Origin: RYN-230 sp963704995
GTDB taxonomy: Bacteria > Actinomycetota > Actinomycetes > Streptosporangiales > Streptosporangiaceae
Length of the DNA stretch: 64,000 nucleotides
Assembly (NCBI GenBank): GCA_963704995.1
Contig: CAVPIM010000018.1
Location: forward strand, 186,001-250,000
Reading direction: 5' to 3'
A program made the position numbers and the translations under genes. A model generated the notes under the pieces. The model saw nothing but the letters and a program-made list of their open reading frames with translations. It ran no database searches and was not told the origin of the DNA. Shown here piece by piece: positions 34,195-43,829 of this stretch (position 1 is the stretch's first letter; the number at the start of each line of letters is the position of its first letter).

Positions 34195-35135
34195 CCGCTG
34201 TGACTGCGCGGGTGCCCGCGAAGGTGAATCTCCAGCTCTGCGTGGGCCCGCCCGGTGCGGATGGCTACCACGACCTGGTGACCGTCTTCCATGCCCTGGC
34301 GCTGTTCGACGAGGTCACCGTGACCTCCGCGGACACCGACAGCGTGGTGGTCACCGGGGAGGGCGCCGGCAGCGTGCCGCTGGGCCCGGACAACCTGGCC
34401 GCCCGGGCCGTCGCCGCGCTGGTCGACGCGGTCGGGCCCGGGGTCAGGGACACGCCCGGCCTGGCCATCGAGATCAGGAAGCGGATCCCGGTCGCGGCGG
34501 GCCTGGCCGGCGGCAGCGCCGACGCGGCCGGGGCGCTGGTCGCCTGCAACGAGCTGTGGGGCACCGGGCTGAGCCAGGCCGAACTCGGCGACGTGGCCTC
34601 CAGGGTGGGCAGCGACGTGGGGTTCGCGCTGCTCGGCGGGACCGCCGTGGGCCTGGGCCGGGGCGACCGGGTCACTCCGGCGCTGGCCGCCGGGACGTAT
34701 CACTGGGTGCTCGCGTTCGCGGACGGGCAGCTGTCCACCCCCGCGGTGTACGCGGCGTGCGACCGGCTCCGGGCGGGCCGGGCCGGGGGATCCGGGCCGG
34801 CCGGGCCGCCGCGGCTGGACACGGCGCTGATGGCCGCGCTGCGTTCGGGTGATCCGGCGGAACTGGGCCCGCTGCTGAGCAATGACCTGCAGCCCGCCGC
34901 GGTGTCGCTGCTGCCCCGGCTGCGCCAGGCACTGGCCGCCGGCCGGGAACACGGCGCGCTCGGCGCCATCGTGTCCGGCTCCGGGCCTACCTGCGCGTTC
35001 CTGGCCCGGGACGGGGCGCACGCGCGTGATCTGGCCGTCGCGCTGGCCGGGGCCGGGGTGTGCCGGACCGTGGCCACCGTAACCGGCCCCGCCCCGGGCG
35101 CGACCGTGGTCAGCATGCCCAGCACGCGCGCGTGA
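34191..35135 (+). CDS. ispE: 4-diphosphocytidyl-2-C-methyl-D-erythritol kinase
   Basis: 314 residues from GTG 34191, overlapping the ksgA stop. GHMP-kinase motifs: N-terminal VPAKVNLQLCVGPPGADGYHDL, the ATP loop PVAAGLAGGSADAAGALVA, and the C-terminal GAIVSGSGPTCAFL. It phosphorylates CDP-methylerythritol in the MEP isoprenoid pathway. The ksgA-ispE-ABC-F order is conserved in actinomycetes. Confidence 0.96.
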   Translation: MTAVTARVPAKVNLQLCVGPPGADGYHDLVTVFHALALFDEVTVTSADTDSVVVTGEGAGSVPLGPDNLAARAVAALVDAVGPGVRDTPGLAIEIRKRIPVAAGLAGGSADAAGALVACNELWGTGLSQAELGDVASRVGSDVGFALLGGTAVGLGRGDRVTPALAAGTYHWVLAFADGQLSTPAVYAACDRLRAGRAGGSGPAGPPRLDTALMAALRSGDPAELGPLLSNDLQPAAVSLLPRLRQALAAGREHGALGAIVSGSGPTCAFLARDGAHARDLAVALAGAGVCRTVATVTGPAPGATVVSMPSTRA

Positions 35136-35148
35136 GCTGGGGGCGGGC

Positions 35149-37080
<1,932 letters not shown>

Positions 37081-37095
37081 CCCCCCACCCCTCCC

Positions 37096-37142
37096 TTCGT
37101 GATCATGGGTTTACTGGGGCAATAGGACCCTGTTGGCTTATT
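37096..37142 (+). repeat. Left inverted repeat of the IS element
   Basis: Begins TTCGTGATCATGGGTTTACT and ends TGTTGGCTTATT. It pairs with 38925-38971, differing at three positions near its centre. Confidence 0.88.
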
Positions 37143-37247
37143 TGGTGACTCGCTGGGCAGCTTGGCGCGGGTTGGTCATGGCTGGGTTCATGATCTTTGC
37201 GCGGTCGGCTTTCCCTCTCTCGTCCCTGGCCGCAGAATCGGGTCGTT

Positions 37248-38921
37248 ATGTCGATGCAGCCGAAGCCGTGGCCTGAGGTGCCAGACGCTACCGCCAGGGT
37301 GGCGCAGGCGGCGTTCCGGAAAGGGAGCCTGGCGATGCGGGCCCGCGATGAGCTGGGCGCCTGGTACCGGGATGCGGATTTCGCGGCGGGGTATGGGGTG
37401 CGGGGCGCGCCGGGGATTTCCCCGGCGCAGCTGGCGATGGTCACGGTGCTGCAGTTCTGTGAGAACCTGACCGACCGGCAGGCTGCTGATGCGGTGCGGG
37501 GCCGGCTGGACTGGAAGTACGCCCTGGGCCTGCCGTTAGACGACGAGGGGTTCGACTTCAGCGTGCTGAGCGGGTTCCGCTCGCGGCTGGCGGCCGCGGG
37601 CCTGGAACGGGCGGTCTTTAACCTGCTGCTGGAGCGGCTGAAAGAGCTCGGCCTGGTGAAAGCCGGGGGGACGGCGCGGACTGATTCCACGCAGGTACTG
37701 GGGCGGATCCGGGACCTGAACCGGCTGGAGCTGGCCGGGGAAACGGTCCGGGCGGCGCTGGAGGCCCTGGCCGCCGCGGCGCCGGGCTGGCTGGCCGGGG
37801 TGATCGGCGCGTCGTGGCAGGAGGTCTACGGGCAGCGGATCGACGGGATGCGGCTGCCGGCCAGCGAGGCGGAACGCAAAGACCTGGCCAGCCAGTACGG
37901 TGCCGACGGCACCGTACTGCTGGACGCCGTCCGCGCGCCCGGCGCGCCGTCGTGGCTGCGGGAGCTGCCCGCCGTGGAGACGCTGCGCCGGATCTGGGTG
38001 CAGCAGTACTGCCGGAACGGGCGGGGGGCGGTGGTAATGCGGGAAGCCGGCGAGCAGGGCCTCCCGCCGGGCAGATCCCGGATCGTCTCGCCTTATGACA
38101 CCGATGCCCGCTACAGCGAAAAACGCGGCAAGGGCTGGCTGGGCTACAAGATCCACCTCACCGAGACCTGCCAGGTGCCCGGGCCTGACGGCAGCCGCGA
38201 CAGCCCGAACCTGATCATCAGCGTGGCCACCACGCCGGCCAGCACCGCCGACGTGGCGATGACCACCCCCGTGCACGACATGCTCGCCACCGCCAGGCTG
38301 GCCCCCGCTGAGCACGCCGTCGATGCCGGGTATGCCTCCGCCGACGAACTGGTCACCGCCCGGGCCCGCGGGATCACCCTGACTGGCCCGTTGCGCACCA
38401 CCGCCACCCGCCAGCGGCGCACCGGCGGCTACACCACGGACGTGTTTGCCATCGACTGGGACCGCCAGCAGGTCACCTGCCCCCAGGGCGTCACCAGCGC
38501 CACCTGGTGCGAGCACACCCGCGGCGGAACCGTCCAGATCCTGGCCCGGTTCCCCAAGGCCGCCTGCCGGACCTGCCCGGTCCGCGGGCAATGCACCACC
38601 TCAGCGGCCTGCTGCGAGCTCGGCCTGCGCCCCCGGCCCATCCACGAGGCCGTCACCGCCGCCCGCGCCGCCCAGGACACCCCGGCCTGGAAACGCCGGT
38701 ACGCCATCCGCGCCGGCGTCGAGGGAACCATGTGGCAAGCCACCCACGTCACCGGCATCCGCCGCGCCCGCTACACCGGCCTGGCCCGGACCAGCCTCGA
38801 GCACAACGCAGCCGCCGCCGCGATCAACCTGATCCGCCTCAACGCCTGGTGGACCGGCAAACCACTGGACCGGACCCGGACCACCTGCCTCCAGCGGCTC
38901 AACCTAGCCCCGGCAGCCTGA
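37248..38921 (+). CDS. IS1182-family transposase
   Basis: 557 residues from ATG 37248 (a second ATG at 37254 is also possible). The N-terminal domain has PEVPDATARVAQAAFRKG and ISPAQLAMVTVLQFCENLTDRQAADAVRGRLDWKYALGL. The DDE core is visible as ARTDSTQVLGRIRDLNRLE, HAVDAGYASADEL and the late ...AGVEGTMWQATHVTGIRRARYTGL with the catalytic Glu. A CPVRGQCTTS cysteine pair marks a zinc-binding insertion usual for IS1182. The frame is intact, so the element may still be active. Confidence 0.93.
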   Translation: MSMQPKPWPEVPDATARVAQAAFRKGSLAMRARDELGAWYRDADFAAGYGVRGAPGISPAQLAMVTVLQFCENLTDRQAADAVRGRLDWKYALGLPLDDEGFDFSVLSGFRSRLAAAGLERAVFNLLLERLKELGLVKAGGTARTDSTQVLGRIRDLNRLELAGETVRAALEALAAAAPGWLAGVIGASWQEVYGQRIDGMRLPASEAERKDLASQYGADGTVLLDAVRAPGAPSWLRELPAVETLRRIWVQQYCRNGRGAVVMREAGEQGLPPGRSRIVSPYDTDARYSEKRGKGWLGYKIHLTETCQVPGPDGSRDSPNLIISVATTPASTADVAMTTPVHDMLATARLAPAEHAVDAGYASADELVTARARGITLTGPLRTTATRQRRTGGYTTDVFAIDWDRQQVTCPQGVTSATWCEHTRGGTVQILARFPKAACRTCPVRGQCTTSAACCELGLRPRPIHEAVTAARAAQDTPAWKRRYAIRAGVEGTMWQATHVTGIRRARYTGLARTSLEHNAAAAAINLIRLNAWWTGKPLDRTRTTCLQRLNLAPAA

Positions 38922-38924
38922 ACC

Positions 38925-38971
38925 AATAAGCCAACAGGGTCCAATAGGCCCAGTAAACCCATGATCACGAA
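38925..38971 (-). repeat. Right inverted repeat of the IS element
   Basis: Complement of the left repeat with 44 of 47 matches. It begins four bases after the transposase stop codon. Confidence 0.88.
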
Positions 38972-38997
38972 CCGGGCCAGGGCAGCGCTGCGGGCCC

Positions 38998-39056
38998 AGC
39001 GGGGGTTAAGCGTCCAGCGGGGGTTAAGCGTCCAGCGGGGGTTAAGCGTCCAGCGG
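38998..39056. repeat. 18-bp tandem repeat at the tamR 3' end
   Basis: CAGCGGGGGTTAAGCGTC repeated three times with a partial fourth copy. Read on the minus strand, the copy nearest tamR supplies its last codons and TAA stop (LDA-stop), so the duplications have multiplied the stop region without changing the protein. Confidence 0.85.
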
Positions 39057-39571
39057 GGCGAGCAGGACGCGGAGCAGGTCGGCCAGCGTGTGCCGGTCGG
39101 CTTCGCTGAGCCGGCTGAGCAGGGCGTGCTCACTGCGCAGCAGGTCGGCCAGCGCCGCATCGACCCGCTCCACCCCGGCCGGGGTCAGCGTGACCAGTAC
39201 CCCGCGGCGGTCCTGCAGGTCAGGCTCCCGGCGGACCAGGCCGGCCTCGGCCAGCCGGTCCACCCGGTTGGTCATCGTGCCCGACGTGACCAGGGTGGCC
39301 CGCAGCAGCGCCCCGGGAGTGAGCTGGTAGGGAGACCCTGCCGGCGCAGGGCGGATAGCACGTCGAACTCCCAGGTCTCCAGCCCGTGCTCGGTGAAGGC
39401 CGCCCGCCGGGCCCGGTCCAGGTGCCGGGCCAGCCGGGATACGCGGCTGAGCACCTGGAGCGGCGCCACGTCGAGGTCGGGCCGCTCGGAGTGCCAGGCG
39501 GCCACGAGATCGTCCACCTCGTCGCGGGCCAGCGCCGCCGGCTGGGCTGGCCCTCCGGGGTGTTCGTCCAT
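39042..39571 (-). pseudogene. tamR: TamR-like MarR-family repressor, one apparent frameshift
   Basis: The first frame (ATG 39571) reads ARDEVDDLVAAWHSERPDL, then RVSRLARHLDRAR and LETWEFDVLSALRR. The second frame continues AGSPYQLTPGALLRATLVTSGTMTNRVDRLAEAGL (winged HTH), REPDLQDRRGVLVTLT (beta wing) and a dimer helix to the stop at 39042. One missing base near 39344 joins them into about 176 residues. In Streptomyces coelicolor TamR binds the tamR-tam intergenic DNA and releases it on binding aconitate or citrate. Here the divergent tam gene and two palindromes between the genes fit that role. A sequencing error is likely. Confidence 0.85.
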
Positions 39572-39585
39572 GCGGGCAGCATATC

Positions 39586-39599
39586 TCTTGACATCAAGA
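39586..39599. promoter_or_regulatory. TamR operator 1
   Basis: TCTTGACATCAAGA, a perfect 14-bp palindrome (extended to CTCTTGA/TCAAGAG), 15 bases upstream of the tamR ATG. It resembles known MarR/TamR sites. Confidence 0.8.
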
Positions 39600-39632
39600 G
39601 TGTGATCCCGGTAGACAGGTGCCGATCAGGTA

Positions 39633-39646
39633 TCTCGATGTCGAGA
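39633..39646. promoter_or_regulatory. TamR operator 2
   Basis: TCTCGATGTCGAGA, a perfect 14-bp palindrome of the same design as operator 1, with centres 47 bp apart. It ends 17 bases before the tam ATG, so a bound repressor would cover the tam promoter. Confidence 0.78.
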
Positions 39647-39662
39647 GAAATGAGCAGGCGGA

Positions 39663-40469
39663 ATGTGGGATCCAGGCACCTACCTCCGGTTCGGCGGCGA
39701 GCGGGGGCGGCCGTTCTTCGACCTGCTCAGCCGGGTCCAGGCCGACCAGCCGGGGTTCGTGGTCAACCTGGGCTGCGGGCCAGGCAACCTGACCGCCGCC
39801 CTGGCCGCGCGCTGGCCGGGCGCCCGGGTGCTGGGCGTGGACAGCTCGCCGGAGATGATCCAGGCCGCCCGGGCGGAAGCGGGGGCCGCGGCGACCGGCG
39901 GGGGTGAGTCGGCCGGCCAGCCCGGCCGGCTGGAGTTCCAGCTGGCCGACATCAGGACCTGGCACCCGGAGCAGCCCGTGGACGTGATCACCTGCAACGC
40001 CGTGCTGCAGTGGATCCCCGGCCATCAGGAGCTGCTGACCTCCTGGGTGCGCTGGCTGGTCCCGGGCGGCTGGCTGGCCTTCCAGCTCCCCGGCAACTTC
40101 GACCAGCCGAGCCACACCATCCTGCGCGACCTGGCCAGCGCGCCGCGGTGGAAGTCACTGCTCGGCGGGGCCCAGCTGAACCGGCAGGGCGGCGATCCCG
40201 CCGAGTATCTGGGCCAGCTGTCCCAGGCGGGCTGCGAGGTGGACGCGTGGGAAACCACGTACCTGCACGTGCTGCAGGGCGAGGACGCGGTGGTGGACTG
40301 GTACCGCGGCAGCGGGCTGCGCCCGGTCCTGGCCGCCCTGCCCGCGGCGCTGGCCGAGGAGTTCCTGGCCGAATACCGGGACCGGATCCAGGTGGCCTAC
40401 CCGCCGGGGGGCTGTGGCACAGTCCTGCCGTTCCGGCGCGTGTTCGTGGTGGCCAGGGTCAGGGCCTGA
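39663..40469 (+). CDS. tam: Trans-aconitate 2-methyltransferase
   Basis: 268 residues. The beginning MWDPGTYLRFGGERGRPFFDLLSRV and the SAM-binding VVNLGCGPGNLTAALAARWPGARVLGVDSSPEMI are characteristic of Tam, as are ITCNAVLQWIPGH and the late VAYPPGGCGTVLPFRRVFVVARV. It methylates trans-aconitate, an inhibitor of aconitase formed from cis-aconitate. The divergent TamR-like gene and two palindromic operators predict induction when citrate-cycle intermediates build up, for instance during oxidative stress. Confidence 0.94.
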   Translation: MWDPGTYLRFGGERGRPFFDLLSRVQADQPGFVVNLGCGPGNLTAALAARWPGARVLGVDSSPEMIQAARAEAGAAATGGGESAGQPGRLEFQLADIRTWHPEQPVDVITCNAVLQWIPGHQELLTSWVRWLVPGGWLAFQLPGNFDQPSHTILRDLASAPRWKSLLGGAQLNRQGGDPAEYLGQLSQAGCEVDAWETTYLHVLQGEDAVVDWYRGSGLRPVLAALPAALAEEFLAEYRDRIQVAYPPGGCGTVLPFRRVFVVARVRA

Positions 40470-41136
40470 TCGGCGGGAGGTCCGCGGACCGGGCGCGCTT
40501 GACCACCTCGCTGGAGATCCGCGGCTTCACCTCGAGCTGCGACAACCCGTTCCAGGCCAGGTTGATGAGGTGGGCCGCGACCTCTTCCATCTTCGGCTTG
40601 CGGGCGTCCAGCCACCACTGCCCGGTCATCGCGACCATGCCCACCAGCATCTGCGCGTACATGGGCACGAGTTTCGTGTCGTAGCCCCGGGCCGCGAAGA
40701 AGTCGCCCAGGATGTACTCCACCTGGCTGGCGATGTCGTTGATGAGGCTCCCGAACGTGCCCGCCCCGGAGGCCGGGTGGGAGTCACGGACCAGGATGCG
40801 GAAGCCGTCGGCGTCGTCCTCGATGTACTTGAGCAGGACGACCGCCGCCGCCTCGAACTTCTCCCGCGTGTGCTCGCCGCCCAGGATCTGGGTGGCCATG
40901 GTCAGCAATCGCTCGACCTCGCGGTCCACCACCACGGCGTACAGGCCTTCCTTGCCGCCGAAGTGCTCGTAGACCACCGGCTTGGACACGCCGGCCTTCG
41001 CCGCGATCTCCTCGATGGAGGTGCCTTCGAACCCACGTTCCGCGAACAGCCGCCGCCCGACGTCGAGCAGTTGCTCGCGGCGTTCCTTCCCGGTCATCCG
41101 CTTGCGCTGACTGGAGCCTGAATCCGAATTGGTCAC
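40459..41136 (-). CDS. TetR-family regulator, probably of the desaturase
   Basis: 225 residues. The HTH is at about residues 17-62 (RREQLLDVGRRLFAERGFEGTSIEEIAAKAGVSKPVVYEHFGGKEGLY). The ligand domain follows (EAAAVVLLKYIEDDADGFRILVRDSHP...YILGDFFAARGYD). The gene is 18 bases downstream of a fatty-acid desaturase on the same strand, so the two form an operon; such regulators usually sense acyl-CoA. Tandem TTACG-N4-CGTAA palindromes upstream of the desaturase (42295-42323) are the best candidate operators. Its 3' end overlaps tam by 11 bases tail to tail. Confidence 0.9.
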   Translation of the reverse strand: MTNSDSGSSQRKRMTGKERREQLLDVGRRLFAERGFEGTSIEEIAAKAGVSKPVVYEHFGGKEGLYAVVVDREVERLLTMATQILGGEHTREKFEAAAVVLLKYIEDDADGFRILVRDSHPASGAGTFGSLINDIASQVEYILGDFFAARGYDTKLVPMYAQMLVGMVAMTGQWWLDARKPKMEEVAAHLINLAWNGLSQLEVKPRISSEVVKRARSADLPPIRP

Positions 41137-41154
41137 CAGCCCATCATGACGCCA

Positions 41155-42204
41155 TCACGCAGCCTTCCGGTCACCTGACTTGGGCGCCTGGCGGTCGGTC
41201 ATGGAACCGAGGGACTTCCCGCGCAGCCCGGTCAGCCGGGCCGACAGCCGCTCCCCGTCCGGCCAGCGGACGTCGTAGGCCCAGCCGAGGCGCTCGGCCC
41301 AGGCGATGACCCGGGCGCTGAGGTCGATCTGGCCCTTGAGCGCGCCGTGCCGGGCGCAGGTCGGGTCGGAGTGGTGCAGGTTGTGCCAGGACTCGCCGAA
41401 CGAGGGGATGGCCAGCCAGGCGACGTTGCGGGACTTGTCGCGCACCTCGAAGTCCTCGTTGCCGAACGTGTGGCAGACCGAGTTAATCGACCAGGTCACG
41501 TGGTGCAGCAGGCAGATCCGGACCAGGCTGGCCCAGAAGAACGCGGTGAGCGCGCCGGCGATGGACATGGACCACAGGCCGCCGATCAGGGCGGGAGCGA
41601 GCAGCGAGACGGCGACCAGGCCGGGGAACCAGCGCGAAATGCGGCTGACATCCTTGTCGGCCAGCAGGTCCGGGCAGAACTTGGCCTGCGACGTCCGGTT
41701 CGGGTTGAACAGCCAGCCGACGTGCGCGTACCCGAAGCCCTTGGTGAGCGCCTTCCAGTCGGTGCCGAAGCGCCACGGCGAGTGCGGGTCGCCTTCCTTA
41801 TCGCTGTACTTGTGGTGCCTGCGGTGGTCTGCCACCCAGACCAGCACCGGTCCCTCGATAGCCAGGGTCCCGGCCACAGCCAGCGAGATCTTCAGGCCCC
41901 GGTTCGCCTTGAATGAGGAGTGGGTGAAGTAGCGGTGGAAGCCCATGCTGATCCCCATCCCGGAGATCACATAGAAGACCAGCGCGATCACCACGTCGTG
42001 CCAGCCGAGCCAGCCCAGGTTCCAGGCCAGCGGGACCGCGGCCAGCACCGCCAGGAGCGGGATGGTGACGAACAGGCCGACCAGGAAGCGGTCCAGCGTG
42101 GTGCTCGGATCGGGCTCGATCTCCGGCAGGGGGGTGCGCCGGGTGACGGTGGGCGGCGCAATCGGGGTAATCCTGTCCGGGACGGTCTCGGGGGAGGCAG
42201 TCAT
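41155..42204 (-). CDS. Acyl-CoA/fatty-acid desaturase (DesA3-like, Delta-9)
   Basis: 349 residues from ATG 42204 with GAGG six bases upstream. Three histidine boxes bind the di-iron centre: FHRYFTHSSF (HxxxxH), VADHRRHHKYSD (HxxHH) and ESWHNLHHSDP (HxxHH). Four membrane helices surround them. It introduces a double bond into stearoyl or palmitoyl chains with O2 and electrons from a reductase, adjusting membrane fluidity. Co-transcription with the downstream TetR gene suggests feedback control. Confidence 0.94.
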   Translation of the reverse strand: MTASPETVPDRITPIAPPTVTRRTPLPEIEPDPSTTLDRFLVGLFVTIPLLAVLAAVPLAWNLGWLGWHDVVIALVFYVISGMGISMGFHRYFTHSSFKANRGLKISLAVAGTLAIEGPVLVWVADHRRHHKYSDKEGDPHSPWRFGTDWKALTKGFGYAHVGWLFNPNRTSQAKFCPDLLADKDVSRISRWFPGLVAVSLLAPALIGGLWSMSIAGALTAFFWASLVRICLLHHVTWSINSVCHTFGNEDFEVRDKSRNVAWLAIPSFGESWHNLHHSDPTCARHGALKGQIDLSARVIAWAERLGWAYDVRWPDGERLSARLTGLRGKSLGSMTDRQAPKSGDRKAA

Positions 42205-42560
42205 GCTGAACCTCGCTCTGCTCTAGGGGCCTTGAAGGTAGGGCCGCACGCCTGTTCCCGCACCAGCTACCCAGCTTCGGGGGAATCATGACGCTTACGT
42301 CACCGTAACCTACGAAACCGTAACTTGCACACGGGGAGAGGCAAAGACTTCTCCAAGTGGCCGCGCCATCAGCGCAGAGTAGTCACCTCGCCCGTCTCAG
42401 ATACCGAGACGCGGCCCGACGAGGGGTCCACCCCTGCAACGCCGTCGGGTATCGGTACTACCCGGCCATCGACCGAACCCACATCTCCGATTGCCGCTCA
42501 CTTAAGGTCCGCAGCCGCCTCGCCCACGGTCCGGTAGAGTTCGGGGCAAGAATCGAACGA
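42205..42560. other. Region between desaturase and tRNA-Gln genes
   Basis: 356 bp. It holds the desaturase promoter with two tandem palindromes (42295-42323) and the leader of the tRNA gene. Two short open frames in it have no ribosome site and look like chance. Confidence 0.55.
42295..42323. promoter_or_regulatory. Tandem palindromic operators upstream of the desaturase
   Basis: TTACG-TCAC-CGTAA (42295-42308, perfect) and CTACG-AAAC-CGTAA (42310-42323, inner TACG/CGTA perfect). Their centres are 15 bp apart. They lie about 90-120 bp before the desaturase ATG and are probably bound by the TetR regulator of the same operon. Confidence 0.7.
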
Positions 42561-42633
42561 TCCCGGGTCGTCTAGCCTGGCAGGACAAATGCCTTTGAAG
42601 CATTGAACAGAGGTTCAAATCCTCTCCCGGGAG
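42561..42633 (+). tRNA. tRNA-Gln (anticodon UUG)
   Basis: 73 bases with a complete cloverleaf: acceptor stem TCCCGGG/CCCGGGA, D stem GTCT/GGAC with the loop GG, anticodon stem AATGC/GCATT with loop CTTTGAA (anticodon TTG), variable GAAC, and T arm AGAGG-TTCAAAT-CCTCT. U8, A14, G15-C48 and A58 are in place. The 3' CCA is not encoded. The GTCGTCTAG start of the body is reminiscent of tRNA-Glu, but the anticodon reads Gln codon CAA. Confidence 0.93.
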
Positions 42634-42685
42634 CTGCCCCACATGATCGAGGTTCGGGTTATGACGCGAACCTGGTCACCGGCTA

Positions 42686-43558
42686 TCAGCCACATGCCAT
42701 CGCACCACCGACCCAGCCCTCGATCCTCAGGTAAAGGTCGGCGCTCTGCCTGACCCTCACGACCAGGCACCCGTGGTAGTCGGCGCCCACGTTCTTGCGG
42801 ACGGTCCTCGGGTTGTGCCTCTTGAGCGTGGTCCGCTGGAACTGCGCAGGATCGGCGGCCGTGACGTCTCGCCAGAACTGCTCCGCTGCGGCCACGTCAG
42901 CGGTCTCGTGGATGTGCACCCGGAACGTGACTTGGGATGGCTCCACACCTGCCTCGCGAAGGAAGAGCTGGAAGAACTTGATCAGCGCCGGGTCACTGTT
43001 GATGAAGGTCACTTGTTCCCGGGGTCGGTGCGGCTTGCTCTTAGCGCCCTCGCACCAGTAAGCGATCGCCCCGGCGATGATGACTTCCCGCTTGGAGAGC
43101 ACCCCGAGCTGGCCGGCGGCGGCGACCCGCACGGCCTCGCGCTGGGCTTCGCGGACCGGCCGCTCCGTTTCCCAGTACACGCGTGAGCCCTCAGCCGATC
43201 GCTTGCGGCACTCCTCGTAGCTCAGCCGATCGGGCCGCGGCATGTCCCTGACCCAAAGTGAGACCGAACTCTTCGACACGCCTAGCGCCGCGGCGATATC
43301 GTCGTAGGCGAGGCCCTGGGCGCGGAGTTCGCGGGCCCAGGCGTGCAGGTCGTCCTTGGCCCGGGGCCGGCGGGTCCACTCTGGTGGTGGTTCCCCGCGC
43401 AGGGCCTCGTTCAGGGTCTGATTGCTGCCGATGCCGAGGATTTCCTTGATCTCCCGGCGAGACCGCCCGGCCCGGCGTAACGCGATGGCCCGCTCGCGCA
43501 GCCGTTCAGCCTTCCCCGGGGATCCCGAGTCGTTGCTACCTAACGTTATCGAATCCAT
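42686..43558 (-). CDS. Double-HTH protein with LAGLIDADG-like C-terminal domain
   Basis: 290 residues. Two predicted helix-turn-helix segments lie at about residues 20-55 (RAIALRRAGRSRREIKEILG) and 70-110 (LRAQGLAYDDIAAALGVSKS). The C-terminal part has IIAGAIAYWCEGAKSK, which resembles the LAGLIDADG helix of homing endonucleases. It is followed by VTFINSDPALIKFFQLFLREAGV and a conserved-looking FQRTTLKRHNPRTVRKN stretch. Such proteins are common in actinomycetes and have no assigned function; DNA binding is likely, nuclease activity unproven. TAATAT lies six bases before the ATG, so the mRNA may be leaderless. It ends 53 bases from the tRNA-Gln gene. Confidence 0.7.
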   Translation of the reverse strand: MDSITLGSNDSGSPGKAERLRERAIALRRAGRSRREIKEILGIGSNQTLNEALRGEPPPEWTRRPRAKDDLHAWARELRAQGLAYDDIAAALGVSKSSVSLWVRDMPRPDRLSYEECRKRSAEGSRVYWETERPVREAQREAVRVAAAGQLGVLSKREVIIAGAIAYWCEGAKSKPHRPREQVTFINSDPALIKFFQLFLREAGVEPSQVTFRVHIHETADVAAAEQFWRDVTAADPAQFQRTTLKRHNPRTVRKNVGADYHGCLVVRVRQSADLYLRIEGWVGGAMACG

Positions 43559-43829
43559 GTTCGAATATTAGCGAGCGGTGCCGACAGCGGGCGGCGCGCC
43601 GGGACCCCGGGATCTGGCCGCCCGTGCGGAGCCCGCTACATTCCGCTGAGCAGGGCCTTCACCCCACCCAACCCGCATCGGCCAGGCAGCCCGGACGGTA
43701 TCCTGCGAGGGTCGGGCGCGTGAACTGGGGAGCCAGGTAATCGGGGCAGGATCAGCGCGGGCCACGACGGCGCGACCGGGGAAGCGGGATCCCGGTATCC
43801 GGGGAGCAGCGACCGAGGAGCACCGCCAA

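Larger units (their letters stand above)
37096..38971 (+). mobile_element. IS1182-family insertion sequence, intact
   Basis: 1876 bp bounded by 47-bp inverted repeats that match at 44 positions. It contains one full-length transposase gene. No target duplication is seen outside the repeats (CCCTCCC on the left, CCGGGCC on the right). It lies between the ABC-F gene and tamR, and interrupts neither. Confidence 0.88.

Noticed and set aside
37197..37247. Longer start for the transposase
   Set aside because: The extra 17 residues do not resemble IS1182 transposases; ATG 37248 fits.
43559..43829. glmS-type ribozyme or riboswitch upstream of glmU
   Set aside because: No conserved core or paired elements of such RNAs could be recognised.
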